DNA of 14,714 nucleotides from JBDSEG01 sp039920165 (lineage in GTDB: Bacteria; Pseudomonadota; Gammaproteobacteria; Burkholderiales; Burkholderiaceae_C): NCBI GenBank assembly GCA_039920165.1, contig JBDSEG010000079.1, positions 1 to 14,714 on the forward strand. Direction: 5' to 3'. The notes under the pieces are model-generated. The model was not told the origin of the DNA. It ran no database searches and saw only the letters and a list, made by a program, of their open reading frames with translations. The first letter of the stretch is position 1. The number at the start of each line of letters is the position of its first letter. Below are positions 7,305 to 14,714 of the stretch, piece by piece. A program made the position numbers and the translations under genes.

Positions 7305-7330
7305 AATCTAGATTATCACTTGCTCAACAA
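7305..7330. promoter_or_regulatory. candidate operator: two short palindromes upstream of tctC
   Basis: AATCTAGATT (7305-7314) is a perfect 10-bp palindrome. Five bases on, TTGCTCAACAA (7320-7330) is an 11-bp imperfect one (8 of 10 flanking positions pair). Both lie 45-70 bp before the tctC start, in the only AT-rich stretch of the region, where a TetR-type repressor encoded in the same operon could bind. The symmetry is seen in the sequence; the operator role is inferred. Confidence 0.3.
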
Positions 7331-7509
7331 ACATCCCCGCTTTCCCTAGCCGGCGCGAGGCGCTCAAGGTCCTGCGAAGAAGGTGGCCCCTGCAACGCCC
7401 TCCCCCGCACCGAGCCAACAATTTCTCGACTTGTGCGCGCCTTACTCATCCTTACCGCGACCGGGTCGGGCCGGCCTCGATGCCGCGCGTTGTAATCGGC
7501 CAGCGCAAC

Positions 7510-7516
7510 GAGGGGA
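7510..7516 (+). promoter_or_regulatory. ribosome binding site deciding the DUF1800 start
   Basis: GAGGGGA lies 7 bases before ATG 7524. The frame itself is open further upstream, to a GTG at 7383, but only this ATG has a Shine-Dalgarno sequence at proper spacing. Confidence 0.6.
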
Positions 7517-7523
7517 TCCGCCC

Positions 7524-9230
7524 ATGCACGACGAATCGGTCTGTACGCCGCACTGCAAGACCGCGCCATCACCGGCAGCGGCCGTCCCACCTGCGGCCCC
7601 CTCGCTCGCCGTCTCCGGCACGGCGGCCGCACTGGCCGCTTGTGGCGGCGGCGGCGCGTCCGACGTACCCGCGCCACCACCCGCGGCGCCGACCGCTGCC
7701 GAGGCCTCGCGCTTTCTGGCGCAGGCCTCGATGGGCGCGACACGCGGCGAAATCGCCCGCGTGCAGGCGATCGGCTATGCGGGCTGGCTCGACGAGCAGT
7801 TCGCCTTGCCGGCATCGACCTCGCGCTGGGACTTTCTGCTCGCCGCCGGCTATGCCGACCCGGTCAACAAGAACAGCGAGGCCGGCTTCGATGCCGCCGC
7901 CTGGGTCAAGCTGATCGCCGCGCCCGATACGCTGCGCCAGCGCGTGACGCTTGCGCTGTCGGAGATCTTCGTCACCGCGATCGACGGCCTGGTCGGCAGC
8001 GGCTGGCGCCAGTTCGCCGCGGCGGCGTGGCTCGATCTGCTCGAGGCGAACGCCTTCGGCAACCACCGCGCGCTGTTGCAGCAGATCTCGCTCAGCCCGG
8101 CAATGGGCATGTACCTCACCTACCGCGGCAGCGCGAAGGCGAATGTGGCGACCGGAGCACTGCCCGACGAGAACTATGCGCGCGAGTTGCTGCAGCTGTT
8201 CACTATCGGCCTGCTGCAGCTCAACCCCGACGGCACAGCCAAGTCGGTCGCCGGAGCGCCGGTCGAGACCTACGGCCAGGCCGACATCACCGGCCTCGCG
8301 CGCGTTTTCACCGGCTGGGACTTCGACTTCGCCGGGCTGACCGGCACAGCCGCGACGGCGACGCCCGACTTCGTCCGCCGGCCGATGGTCCAGGTGGCGA
8401 GCCGCTACGAGAGCGGCGCCAAGACCTTTCTCGGCAGCACCGTGCCGGCTGGCACCGCGGCACTGGCGAGCCTGACGCTCGCGCTCGATGCGATCGCGGC
8501 GCACCCGAACGTGGCGCCGTTCCTGTGCCGCCAGCTGATCCAGCGCCTGGTCACGAGCAACCCGAGCCCGGCCTATGTGGCACGCATCGCCGCGGTCTTC
8601 GCCGACGACGGCAGCGGTGTGCGCGGCAACCTGCGCGCCGTGCTGCGCGCACTGCTGCTGGATGCCGAAGCGCGCAGCCCGGGTACCCCGGCCACCTTCG
8701 CGAGCTACGGCAAGCTGCGCGAGCCGATGCTGCGCTTTCTCGGCTGGGCGCGCGCCTACGCGGCCACCTCGCCGAGCGCTGCCTGGGCGATCGGCAACAT
8801 GTCGGACCCCGGTCGCGGCCTGGCGCAAAGCCCGCTGCGCTCGCCCTCGGTCTTCAACTTCTTCCGGCCCGGCTATGTGCCGCCGAATACCGCGCTCGGC
8901 AGCGCCGCACTCGCCGCGCCGGAGTTCCAGATCGCCAACGAGTCGTCGGTGGTCGGCTTCGTCAACACCATGCAGCGGGCCGTCGCCGGGTCCATCGGCG
9001 ATATCACGCCCGACTACACGAGACTCATGCCGCTGGCCGACGATGCGAAGGCGCTGGTCGACGAGGTCAACCTCGTCCTCGCCGCCAACCAGCTGGGCGC
9101 CGCGACCTGCATGACCGTCGCCGCGGCGCTGCAGACGATGGCTGCAGGCACCGACACGACCCGGCGCGCGCGCATCAACGCAGCGCTGGTGCTGGTGCTC
9201 GCCGCGCCGGAATACATCGTCCAGAAGTGA
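7524..9230 (+). CDS. DUF1800 family protein, probably exported or lipid-anchored
   Basis: This is a 568-residue protein of the DUF1800 family, whose biochemical function is not established. Family hallmarks appear in order: RFLAQASMGATRGEI near the start, NYARELLQLFTIGL (from Asn217), DITGLARVFTGW (FTGW at 262-265), KLREPMLRFLGWARA, and SPSVFNFFRPGYVPP (from Ser440). The N-terminus is odd. After ATG 7524 come about 27 Pro/Ala-rich residues with two Cys, then SGTAAALAAC followed by four Gly. This resembles a lipobox with Cys40, but without the usual basic start and continuous hydrophobic core. The gene ends 10 bp before the DUF1501 gene, and the two almost always occur as a pair, so they form a transcription unit and probably work together outside the cytoplasm. 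Confidence 0.92.
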   Translation: MHDESVCTPHCKTAPSPAAAVPPAAPSLAVSGTAAALAACGGGGASDVPAPPPAAPTAAEASRFLAQASMGATRGEIARVQAIGYAGWLDEQFALPASTSRWDFLLAAGYADPVNKNSEAGFDAAAWVKLIAAPDTLRQRVTLALSEIFVTAIDGLVGSGWRQFAAAAWLDLLEANAFGNHRALLQQISLSPAMGMYLTYRGSAKANVATGALPDENYARELLQLFTIGLLQLNPDGTAKSVAGAPVETYGQADITGLARVFTGWDFDFAGLTGTAATATPDFVRRPMVQVASRYESGAKTFLGSTVPAGTAALASLTLALDAIAAHPNVAPFLCRQLIQRLVTSNPSPAYVARIAAVFADDGSGVRGNLRAVLRALLLDAEARSPGTPATFASYGKLREPMLRFLGWARAYAATSPSAAWAIGNMSDPGRGLAQSPLRSPSVFNFFRPGYVPPNTALGSAALAAPEFQIANESSVVGFVNTMQRAVAGSIGDITPDYTRLMPLADDAKALVDEVNLVLAANQLGAATCMTVAAALQTMAAGTDTTRRARINAALVLVLAAPEYIVQK

Positions 9231-9240
9231 GGCCGCCGAC

Positions 9241-10629
9241 ATGAACCGATCCGCTCATCCGACCGGCGCCTCGCGCCGCGCCTTCCTGCAACGCGCATCG
9301 GCGCTGTCGCTCGCCGGCGTCGCCACGCCGTGGGCGCTCAACCTCGCGGCGATCGGCGAGGCCGCGGCATCGACCGCGAGCGACTACAAAGCGCTGGTCT
9401 GCGTCTTCCTCTACGGCGGCAACGACTACGGCAATACGCTAATCCCGTACGACGCCGCCCGCCATGCGCTGTACCAGAGCATGCGGCCGACGCTCGCGTA
9501 TACGCGCGCCGCACTCGCGCCGACCGCGCTCGCGCCGAATGTCGCCCTGCCCGGCGCGATCCAGTACGCGCTCGCACCCGAACTCGCGCCACTGCTTCCG
9601 ATCTTCAACGCCGGGCGCATGGGCGTGCTGCTCAACGTGGGCACGCTGGTGCAGCCGACCACCAAGGCGCAGTACAGCGCGAAGTCGGTGCCGCTGCCGC
9701 CGAAGCTGTTTTCGCACAACGACCAGCAGTCGGTGTGGCAATCGTCCGCCCCGGAAGGCGCGACCTCGGGCTGGGGCGGGCGCATCGGCGACCTGCTCGC
9801 CGCGGGCAACGGCAACACCACCTTCACCTGCGTCAACGCCTCCAGCAACGCGGTCTACCTGTCGGGCAGGAGTGCCGTGCAGTACCAGGTCTCGACCAGC
9901 GGCCCGGTGGCGCTGAACGGCGTGAAGAGCGCCCTCTTCGGATCGACCGCGTGCTCGACCGCGCTGCGCAACCTCGTCACCGCGCCCAGCACGCATCTGT
10001 TCGAGAACGAATATTCGCGGGTCATGGCGCGCGCTCTCTCCGCCGGCGATCAGCTCACGACGGCGCTCGCGTCCGGTTCGACCATCTCGACCGTCTTCCC
10101 GACCGGCAACAGCCTGGCCGACCAGTTGAAGCTGGTCGCCCGCATGATCTCGACCTCGAACGAGGTCGGTGCCAAGCGCCAGGTGTTCTTCGTCTCGCTC
10201 GGCGGCTTCGACAACCACGACGGCCTGCTCGCCGTGCATCCGGCGCTGCTGACGAAGGTGGCGCAGGCGCTCGCCGCGTTCAACGCCGCGACGGTCGAAC
10301 TCGGCGTCGCCGACAAGGTCACCGCGTTCACGGCGTCCGACTTCGGCCGCACGCTCACCGGCAACGACGGCTCCGACCACGGTTGGGGCAGCATGCATGT
10401 CATGCTGGGCGGCGCGGTGAACGGTGGCCGCTTCTACGGCACGCCGCCCGAAGTGGCGAACGGCGGGCCGGACGACGTCGGCCAGGGGCGGCTGCTGCCC
10501 ACCACCTCGGTCGAGCAGTACGCCGCGACGCTGGCGAAGTGGTTCGGCCTGTCCGACACGCAGCTCCTGGACGTACTGCCCAACCTCGCCCACTGGGACG
10601 CCTCGCAGCGCACGCTCGGCTTCGTCTGA
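9241..10629 (+). CDS. DUF1501 family protein, Tat-exported, alkaline-phosphatase-like fold
   Basis: This is a 462-residue protein of the DUF1501 family, distantly related to sulfatases and alkaline phosphatases. A Tat signal (SRRAFLQRAS at 11-20, then a hydrophobic stretch and AAA near 41-43) indicates export of a folded, possibly metal-loaded protein. Conserved blocks are FLYGGNDYGNTLIPYD near residue 56, LFSHNDQQSVWQS, GGFDNH (321-326), and SDFGRTLTGNDGSDHGWGS with Asp379-His380, followed by GGAVNGGRFYG. The Asp/His residues of these blocks are likely metal ligands, by analogy with the fold. The substrate is unknown. The start ATG 9241 has GAGG overlapping the DUF1800 stop codon, so the two genes are translationally linked. 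A strong stem-loop begins directly after the stop codon. Confidence 0.93.
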   Translation: MNRSAHPTGASRRAFLQRASALSLAGVATPWALNLAAIGEAAASTASDYKALVCVFLYGGNDYGNTLIPYDAARHALYQSMRPTLAYTRAALAPTALAPNVALPGAIQYALAPELAPLLPIFNAGRMGVLLNVGTLVQPTTKAQYSAKSVPLPPKLFSHNDQQSVWQSSAPEGATSGWGGRIGDLLAAGNGNTTFTCVNASSNAVYLSGRSAVQYQVSTSGPVALNGVKSALFGSTACSTALRNLVTAPSTHLFENEYSRVMARALSAGDQLTTALASGSTISTVFPTGNSLADQLKLVARMISTSNEVGAKRQVFFVSLGGFDNHDGLLAVHPALLTKVAQALAAFNAATVELGVADKVTAFTASDFGRTLTGNDGSDHGWGSMHVMLGGAVNGGRFYGTPPEVANGGPDDVGQGRLLPTTSVEQYAATLAKWFGLSDTQLLDVLPNLAHWDASQRTLGFV

Positions 10630-10695
10630 GGCGATCCACGGCGCGGCGATGCAAACTCCGGCAGCGGCCCCAGCGCCGCGGACCGTGGCATCGCC
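10630..10695 (+). other. long imperfect stem-loop between DUF1501 and cyclase genes
   Basis: The arm 10630-10648 pairs with 10674-10695 in three perfect runs of 6, 6 and 7 bp (GGCGAT, CCACGG, CGCGGCG), interrupted by one-base (10689) and two-base (10681-10682) bulges, around a 25-nt loop. It begins at the base after the DUF1501 stop and ends 10 bases before the cyclase ribosome site. No T-run follows, so it is not a standard intrinsic terminator. It could block 3' exonucleases, reduce read-through, or modulate cyclase translation. Pairing was checked base by base; the function is inferred. Confidence 0.65.
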
Positions 10696-10705
10696 CGCCT
10701 CGAAA

Positions 10706-10711
10706 CAGGAG
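10706..10711 (+). promoter_or_regulatory. ribosome binding site of the cyclase gene
   Basis: CAGGAG lies 6 bases before ATG 10718. It fixes the start well inside a frame that is open for about 98 codons upstream, where that frame overlaps the end of the DUF1501 gene and is not coding. Confidence 0.7.
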
Positions 10712-10717
10712 CTCCCC

Positions 10718-11524
10718 ATGCCCCGCACCTTCGTCGACCTGTCGATCTTTCTGGAGAACGACGTGCTGTCCGATCCACCGGCCTTCGCGCCGAAGATCCA
10801 GTATTTCACCCACGACCAGACCTTCGAGCAGATCGAGCCCTTCTTCCCCGGGCTCAAGCGCGAGGACCTGCCCGACGGCGAAGGCTGGGCGGTCGAGCTG
10901 GTGCAGCTTTCCACGCACAACGGCACCCACCTCGATGCGCCCTACCACTTCCACTCGACGATGGACGAGGCGCTGGGCGAGAAGAAGCCTTCGATTGCGA
11001 TCCACGAGGTGCCGCTCGAATGGTGTTTCCAGCCCGGAGTGAAGCTCGACTTCCGCCATTTCGCCGACGGCTATGTCGTGACCGCGGACGACGTGCGCTC
11101 CGAATTGAAGCGCATCGACCACGAGATCAAGCCGCTCGAGATCGTCGTCGTCAATACCCGCGCCGGATCGCGCTACGGCCATGCCGACTATGTGGCGTCG
11201 GGCGCCGGCATGGGCTATGAAGCGACCATGTATTTGCTCGAACGCGGCGTGCGACTGACCGGCACCGACGCCTGGAGCTGGGATGCGCCCTTCGTGCACA
11301 CGGCGCAGAAATATGGCCAGACGAAGGATGCTTCGCTGATCTGGGAGGGCCACAAGGCCGGGCGCGATATCGGCTACTGCCACATCGAGAAACTGCACAA
11401 CCTCGAAGCGCTGCCACCGACCGGCTTCTTCATCAGCTGCTTCCCGCACAAGATCCGCGGCGCCTCGGCCGGCTGGACCCGCGCGGTCGCGATCTTCGAC
11501 GATGCGTTGATGGCGTCGGCCTGA
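10718..11524 (+). CDS. cyclase family protein (kynurenine formamidase-like metal-dependent hydrolase)
   Basis: This is a 268-residue cytoplasmic protein of the cyclase/kynurenine-formamidase-like family, metal-dependent enzymes that hydrolyse amides or lactones or cyclise small substrates. The metal-binding signature HNGTHLDAPYHFH (His67, His71, Asp73, His77) is intact. Other family segments are PRTFVDLSIFLEND at the start, VVNTRAGSRYG, GTDAWSWDAPF, SLIWEGHKAGRDIGYCHIEKLHNLEALPP, and FPHKIRGASAGWTRAVAIF near the end. It is not a typical KynB of about 210 residues; I would not assign it to tryptophan catabolism, and no kyn genes are near. It lies 88 bp after the DUF1501 gene with a stem-loop between, so it may be co-transcribed or have its own promoter. 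Relatives often neighbour TctC-type binding proteins, so a shared catabolic role with the divergent tctC operon is possible. The substrate is unknown. Confidence 0.9.
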   Translation: MPRTFVDLSIFLENDVLSDPPAFAPKIQYFTHDQTFEQIEPFFPGLKREDLPDGEGWAVELVQLSTHNGTHLDAPYHFHSTMDEALGEKKPSIAIHEVPLEWCFQPGVKLDFRHFADGYVVTADDVRSELKRIDHEIKPLEIVVVNTRAGSRYGHADYVASGAGMGYEATMYLLERGVRLTGTDAWSWDAPFVHTAQKYGQTKDASLIWEGHKAGRDIGYCHIEKLHNLEALPPTGFFISCFPHKIRGASAGWTRAVAIFDDALMASA

Positions 11525-11553
11525 GTCGCAATGGCGGTCGACGTTGAGCAGAT

Positions 11554-11577
11554 CGGCGCGTGGCCCGGGCAGCGCCG
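11554..11577. terminator. possible bidirectional terminator hairpin between cyclase gene and putA
   Basis: CGGCGC (11554-11559) and GCGCCG (11572-11577) form a 6-bp stem with a 12-nt loop that itself contains CCCGGG, within the 59-bp gap between two convergent stop codons. No T-run follows on either side, so termination here is only plausible from position. Confidence 0.25.
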
Positions 11578-11583
11578 AAGCCT

Positions 11584-14500
11584 TCAACCGATCGTCATCA
11601 GGCTCGCATTGCCACCCGCCGCGGCGGTATTGATGCTCAGCGACCGTTCGATCAGCAGCCGTTCGAGCGGCACCACCGCATCGCCGTTGCGCAGCGCGGT
11701 GACGCCGACGATCGGGCCGGGCCGGCGGGCCAGCCGCGCCAGAACGGCAAGCATGCGATCGATCGCGCCGTGCATCAGCACGGCGTCGAATCGCACGGCA
11801 TCCCCGTGCCAGTCCTGCGCGATCGAGATGCGTTCGCGTGCCGCGTGCGGCAGCGTGTCGCGCAGCGCCCGGTGTTCGGCCGGCCACACCGCGCGGCTGC
11901 CCACCGCCAGCACGGCAGCGAGTTGCAGCAGGCGGTCGGCGTCGGTTTCGGCCAGGCACAGGACGGCTTCGCGCGGCTTCAAACAATAGAGATTGGCTTC
12001 GCCGGTCGGGCCGGGCAGCCAGCGCCAGACTCGCGACGGCGCGACGCTGGCGAAGCCTTCGCCAGCGGTTGCGAGATCGGCGTGGTCCCTGTCGTGTGCC
12101 CACTGCTGCAGGGCGCGCACGGCGAGCCGCGCATCGGCCTCTTCGTTCGACGCGGCCCAGCCGCGCAGCGGCGGCGGGGCTTCGGGACCGGCATCCTGCA
12201 CGGCACGCCCCGCCGCATCGGCCGGGCGCTTGCCGAGCAGGCGCAGCAGATACAGCGGCCCGCCGGCCTTCGGCCCGGTGCCCGACAGCCCTTCGCCACC
12301 GAACGGCTGCACGCCCACGACCGCGCCGACGATATTGCGGTTCGCATAGACGTTGCCCGCGTGCGCCGCATGCACCACCTGCGCGAGCGTCTCGTCGATG
12401 CGGGTGTGCACGCCGAGCGTCAGGCCATAGCCGGTGTCGTTGATCTGTTCCAGCAGTTCGGCGAGTTCGCCGCGCTCGTAGCGCAGCACGTGCAGCACCG
12501 GCCCGAAGACCTCGCGCTGCAGCTCGCAGATGCACCCGATCTCGATCACCGCGGGCGGTACGAAGGTGCCGCGAAGCAGCGCATCGGCATCCACCGTCGC
12601 CGGCCGCACGACGCGGCTGCCTTGGGCACGCATCGCGGCGATGTGGCGCTCGACGATGCCCTGCGCCTCGGCGTCGATCACCGGGCCGACATCGACGGCG
12701 AGGCGGCGCGGGTCGCCGACGCGCAGTTCGCGCACCGCGCCTTCGAGCATCGCGATCAGGCGATCGGCGCCTTCGCGCTGCACGCACAGCACGCGCAATG
12801 CGGAGCAGCGCTGCCCGGCGCTGTCGAATGCCGACGCGACGACATCGGCGACCACCTGCTCGGCCAGCGCCGACGAGTCGACGATCATCGCGTTCTGGCC
12901 GCCCGTCTCGGCGATCAGCGGCACCGGTTCGCCATGCGCGTTGAGGCGTTCGGCGAGCGCGCGCTGCAGCAGCCTCGCTACGTCGGTCGAGCCGGTGAAG
13001 AGAACGCCTTGTACGCGCGCGTCGGCCACCAGCGCGGCGCCGATGGTTTCGCCCGGACCGGGCAGCAGTTGCAGCGCGCCGCGCGGAATGCCCGCTGCCC
13101 ACAGCGCGCGAACGGCGGCGGCGGCGACGAGCGGCGTCTGTTCGGCCGGCTTGGCGAGCACCGGGTTGCCGGCCGCCAGCGCGGCGGCGATCTGGCCGGT
13201 GAAGATCGCGAGCGGAAAATTCCACGGGCTGATGCACACCACCGGCCCCAGTGGGCGGTGCGTGCCGTTGTCGAAGCTGCGTCGGACCTGCTGCGCGTCG
13301 TAACGCAGAAAGTCGACCGCCTCGCGAACTTCGGCTACCGCATTCGCGCAGGTCTTGCCGGCTTCGCGGACGAGCAATGCAACCAGCGCTTCGATATCCG
13401 CTTCGAGCGCATCCGCTGCCGCTTCGAGCAGCGCCGCGCGATCGGCCGGCAGCGTGGCGGCCCAGCCGGGCGCGGCCCGCACCGCGCACGCCAGCGCAGT
13501 GTCGACATCGCCGGGCGTGGCATCGCGCACGGTACCGACGATATCTTCGCGGTCGGACGGGTTCGGCACCGCACGCGGCACCGCGCTCGCGCCTGCGCGG
13601 CGGTCGTCGCCGAGCATCGGCCCCGCCTGCCAGGGCGTTTGCGCCAAGGCGGCCAGGCGCTGCGAGAGCGAGGCCAGCACGGCTTCGGCGGCGAGGTCGA
13701 TCCCGCGTGAGTTGGCACGCCCGGGGCCATACAGCGCGCGCGGTAGCGCGATGGCCGGATGCGGCAGGCCGACGGTGCCTTCAATGTCGGCGAACGTTCG
13801 CACGGTCCGGACCGGGTCTTCGACCAGCTCGGCCAGCGGCAGGGACTCGTCGGCGATACGGTTGACGAACGAGGTGTTGGCGCCATTCTCGAGCAGCCGC
13901 CGCACCAGGTAGGCGAGCAGCGTTTCGTGCGTGCCGACCGGCGCGTAGATGCGGCAGGCGCGGCCCAGCTTGCCTTCGATCACCGGACCCACGACCTGCT
14001 CGTACAGCGGCTCGCCCATGCCGTGCAGGCACTGGAATTCGTAGGCATCGTCGGCGTCGTTGCCGGCCGCCAGCGCGTGGACGGCCGCCAGCGTGTGCGC
14101 GTTGTGCGTCGCGAACTGCGGATAGACCACGTCGTTCGCCGCGAGCAGCTTGCGCGCGCAGGCGATATAGGCCACGTCGGTATAGGCCTTGCGCGTATAG
14201 ACCGGGTAGCCATCCTGGCCATCGAGCTGCGCGCGCTTGATCTCGCTGTCCCAATACGCGCCCTTGACCAGCCGGACCATCAGCCGGTGGCCGCTGCGGC
14301 GGGCCAGGTCGACGATGAAATCGATCACGAACGGGCAGCGCTTCTGGTAGGCCTGGATCACGAAGCCGATGCCGTTCCAGCCCGCCAGTGCCGGCTCGGC
14401 GCACAGGCGCTCCAGCAGGTCGAGCGACAGTTCGAGCCGGTCGGCTTCTTCGGCATCGATGTTCAGGCCGATGTCGTGGCGGCGCGCCAGCAGCGTCAGG

Positions 14501-14714
14501 TCGCGCAGCACCGGGTACAGCTCGTCCATTACGCGAGCGCGCTGGGCCCGTGCGTAGCGGGGGTGCAGCGCCGACAGCTTGATCGAAATGCCGGGACCGG
14601 CGTAGGGGCCTGCAAATCGTGGACCCGCACTACGCGCCGCGGCGCCGATGGCCTGAATCGCCTGCTTGTAGGCATCGCAGTAGCGGCGGGCGTCGGCGTC
14701 CGTCAGCGCGGCTT
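11584..14714 (-). CDS. putA: PutA, proline dehydrogenase / L-glutamate gamma-semialdehyde dehydrogenase (5' end outside window)
   Basis: PutA converts proline to glutamate: an FAD proline dehydrogenase makes P5C, and an NAD+ aldehyde dehydrogenase oxidises the opened semialdehyde. 1042 residues are visible; compared with E. coli PutA (1320) roughly 200-290 N-terminal residues lie beyond the right edge, so whether it carries the DNA-binding ribbon-helix-helix cannot be seen. Proline dehydrogenase motifs are GPGISIKLSALHPRY, GLNIDAEEADRLE, RLVKGAYWDSEIKRAQLDG and FATHNAHT. Dehydrogenase motifs are SPWNFPLAIFTGQ, LFTGST, ETGGQN (Glu codon 12907-12909) and AGQRCSALR (nucleophile Cys codon 12805-12807), then QPFGGEGLSGTGPKAGG. 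The C-terminal ALDH-like domain and final motif NTAAAGGNASLMTIG are present, as in the long PutA classes. All catalytic residues I can place are intact. It is convergent with the cyclase gene and seems functionally separate from its neighbours. Confidence 0.98.
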   Translation of the reverse strand, partial: AALTDADARRYCDAYKQAIQAIGAAARSAGPRFAGPYAGPGISIKLSALHPRYARAQRARVMDELYPVLRDLTLLARRHDIGLNIDAEEADRLELSLDLLERLCAEPALAGWNGIGFVIQAYQKRCPFVIDFIVDLARRSGHRLMVRLVKGAYWDSEIKRAQLDGQDGYPVYTRKAYTDVAYIACARKLLAANDVVYPQFATHNAHTLAAVHALAAGNDADDAYEFQCLHGMGEPLYEQVVGPVIEGKLGRACRIYAPVGTHETLLAYLVRRLLENGANTSFVNRIADESLPLAELVEDPVRTVRTFADIEGTVGLPHPAIALPRALYGPGRANSRGIDLAAEAVLASLSQRLAALAQTPWQAGPMLGDDRRAGASAVPRAVPNPSDREDIVGTVRDATPGDVDTALACAVRAAPGWAATLPADRAALLEAAADALEADIEALVALLVREAGKTCANAVAEVREAVDFLRYDAQQVRRSFDNGTHRPLGPVVCISPWNFPLAIFTGQIAAALAAGNPVLAKPAEQTPLVAAAAVRALWAAGIPRGALQLLPGPGETIGAALVADARVQGVLFTGSTDVARLLQRALAERLNAHGEPVPLIAETGGQNAMIVDSSALAEQVVADVVASAFDSAGQRCSALRVLCVQREGADRLIAMLEGAVRELRVGDPRRLAVDVGPVIDAEAQGIVERHIAAMRAQGSRVVRPATVDADALLRGTFVPPAVIEIGCICELQREVFGPVLHVLRYERGELAELLEQINDTGYGLTLGVHTRIDETLAQVVHAAHAGNVYANRNIVGAVVGVQPFGGEGLSGTGPKAGGPLYLLRLLGKRPADAAGRAVQDAGPEAPPPLRGWAASNEEADARLAVRALQQWAHDRDHADLATAGEGFASVAPSRVWRWLPGPTGEANLYCLKPREAVLCLAETDADRLLQLAAVLAVGSRAVWPAEHRALRDTLPHAARERISIAQDWHGDAVRFDAVLMHGAIDRMLAVLARLARRPGPIVGVTALRNGDAVVPLERLLIERSLSINTAAAGGNASLMTIG

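Larger units (their letters stand above)
7261..7523. promoter_or_regulatory. divergent intergenic region between tctC and DUF1800 gene
   Basis: This 263-bp stretch has no convincing gene and must hold the promoters for both divergent transcripts. The part next to tctC is AT-richer than anything nearby and contains the palindromes listed separately. I could not find a pair of good -35/-10 hexamers at normal spacing on either strand. TAATCT (minus, 7310-7315) is a passable -10 element for tctC but lacks a matching -35. The part next to the DUF1800 gene shows only weak candidates. Short frames here lack a family signature. Confidence 0.5.

Noticed and set aside
7241..7495. 84-codon plus-strand frame in the divergent region
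   Set aside because: It begins inside the tctC signal-peptide region on the opposite strand, has no ribosome site, and shows no protein-like motif.
7569..9242. 557-codon minus-strand frame opposite the DUF1800 gene
   Set aside because: No family motif, and the plus strand carries all DUF1800 signatures; antisense shadow.
7640..11042. Long plus-strand alternate frames (7640-9244 and 9330-11042) within the DUF1800 and DUF1501 genes
   Set aside because: They are in the +1/+2 frames of well supported genes and extremely Arg-rich; shadow frames.
10400..13489. 1029-codon open frame on the minus strand crossing the DUF1501, cyclase and putA genes
   Set aside because: It runs through three real genes in wrong frames and is Arg/Ala-rich throughout, without motifs; it is a composition effect.
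11560..13710. 716-codon plus-strand frame opposite putA
   Set aside because: It is antisense to the conserved aldehyde dehydrogenase domain, with no domain signature of its own and no start signal.
1..14714. Mobile elements, CRISPR arrays, tRNA or rRNA genes
   Set aside because: I looked for transposase motifs, direct-repeat arrays and tRNA-like folds in the gaps and saw none. The HNH gene has no intron, phage or transposon partner and does not count as a mobile element.

Overview
The window is GC-rich (about two thirds by eye) and reads as a chromosomal segment of a betaproteobacterium, most likely Burkholderiales. The reasons are a TctC/Bug-type binding protein, a 600-residue FadE/DmdC-type acyl-CoA dehydrogenase beside a FadN-type hydroxyacyl-CoA dehydrogenase, a DUF2147 gene, a DUF1800/DUF1501 pair, and very strong G/C bias at third codon positions. 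I see no insertion sequence, phage gene, CRISPR array, tRNA or rRNA. The order assignment rests on family resemblance only.

Left block (1-4090, all minus strand): a TetR regulator, an acyl-CoA dehydrogenase, a small exported DUF2147 protein, and an N-terminal 3-hydroxyacyl-CoA dehydrogenase that runs off the left edge. Gaps are 49, 21 and 17 bp, so this looks like one fatty-acid (or related acyl-CoA) beta-oxidation operon with its own regulator at the front. Divergent from it is a stand-alone HNH nuclease-fold gene (4258-4815), which converges on a small exported cysteine-containing protein (4838-5332, minus).

Middle (5333-7523): a 250-bp stretch holding what looks like a decayed minus-strand coding remnant. 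Next comes a second TetR gene whose start lies inside the 3' end of a TctC-type periplasmic binding-protein gene, so the two are very likely co-transcribed. The AT-richer divergent region 7261-7523 carries short palindromes that could be operator or promoter elements.

Right block: a plus-strand group of DUF1800 protein, Tat-exported DUF1501 protein and a metal-dependent cyclase/hydrolase (7524-11524). The last two genes are separated by a strong 66-nt imperfect stem-loop. This group converges on putA (minus), the multifunctional proline dehydrogenase / P5C dehydrogenase, which is complete at its C-terminus and cut at its N-terminus by the right edge.

Most of this is ordinary catabolic chromosome. 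The least understood parts are the DUF1800-DUF1501 pair with its downstream stem-loop, the tctC/tetR overlap, and the frame-shifting coding remnant at 5359-5573.
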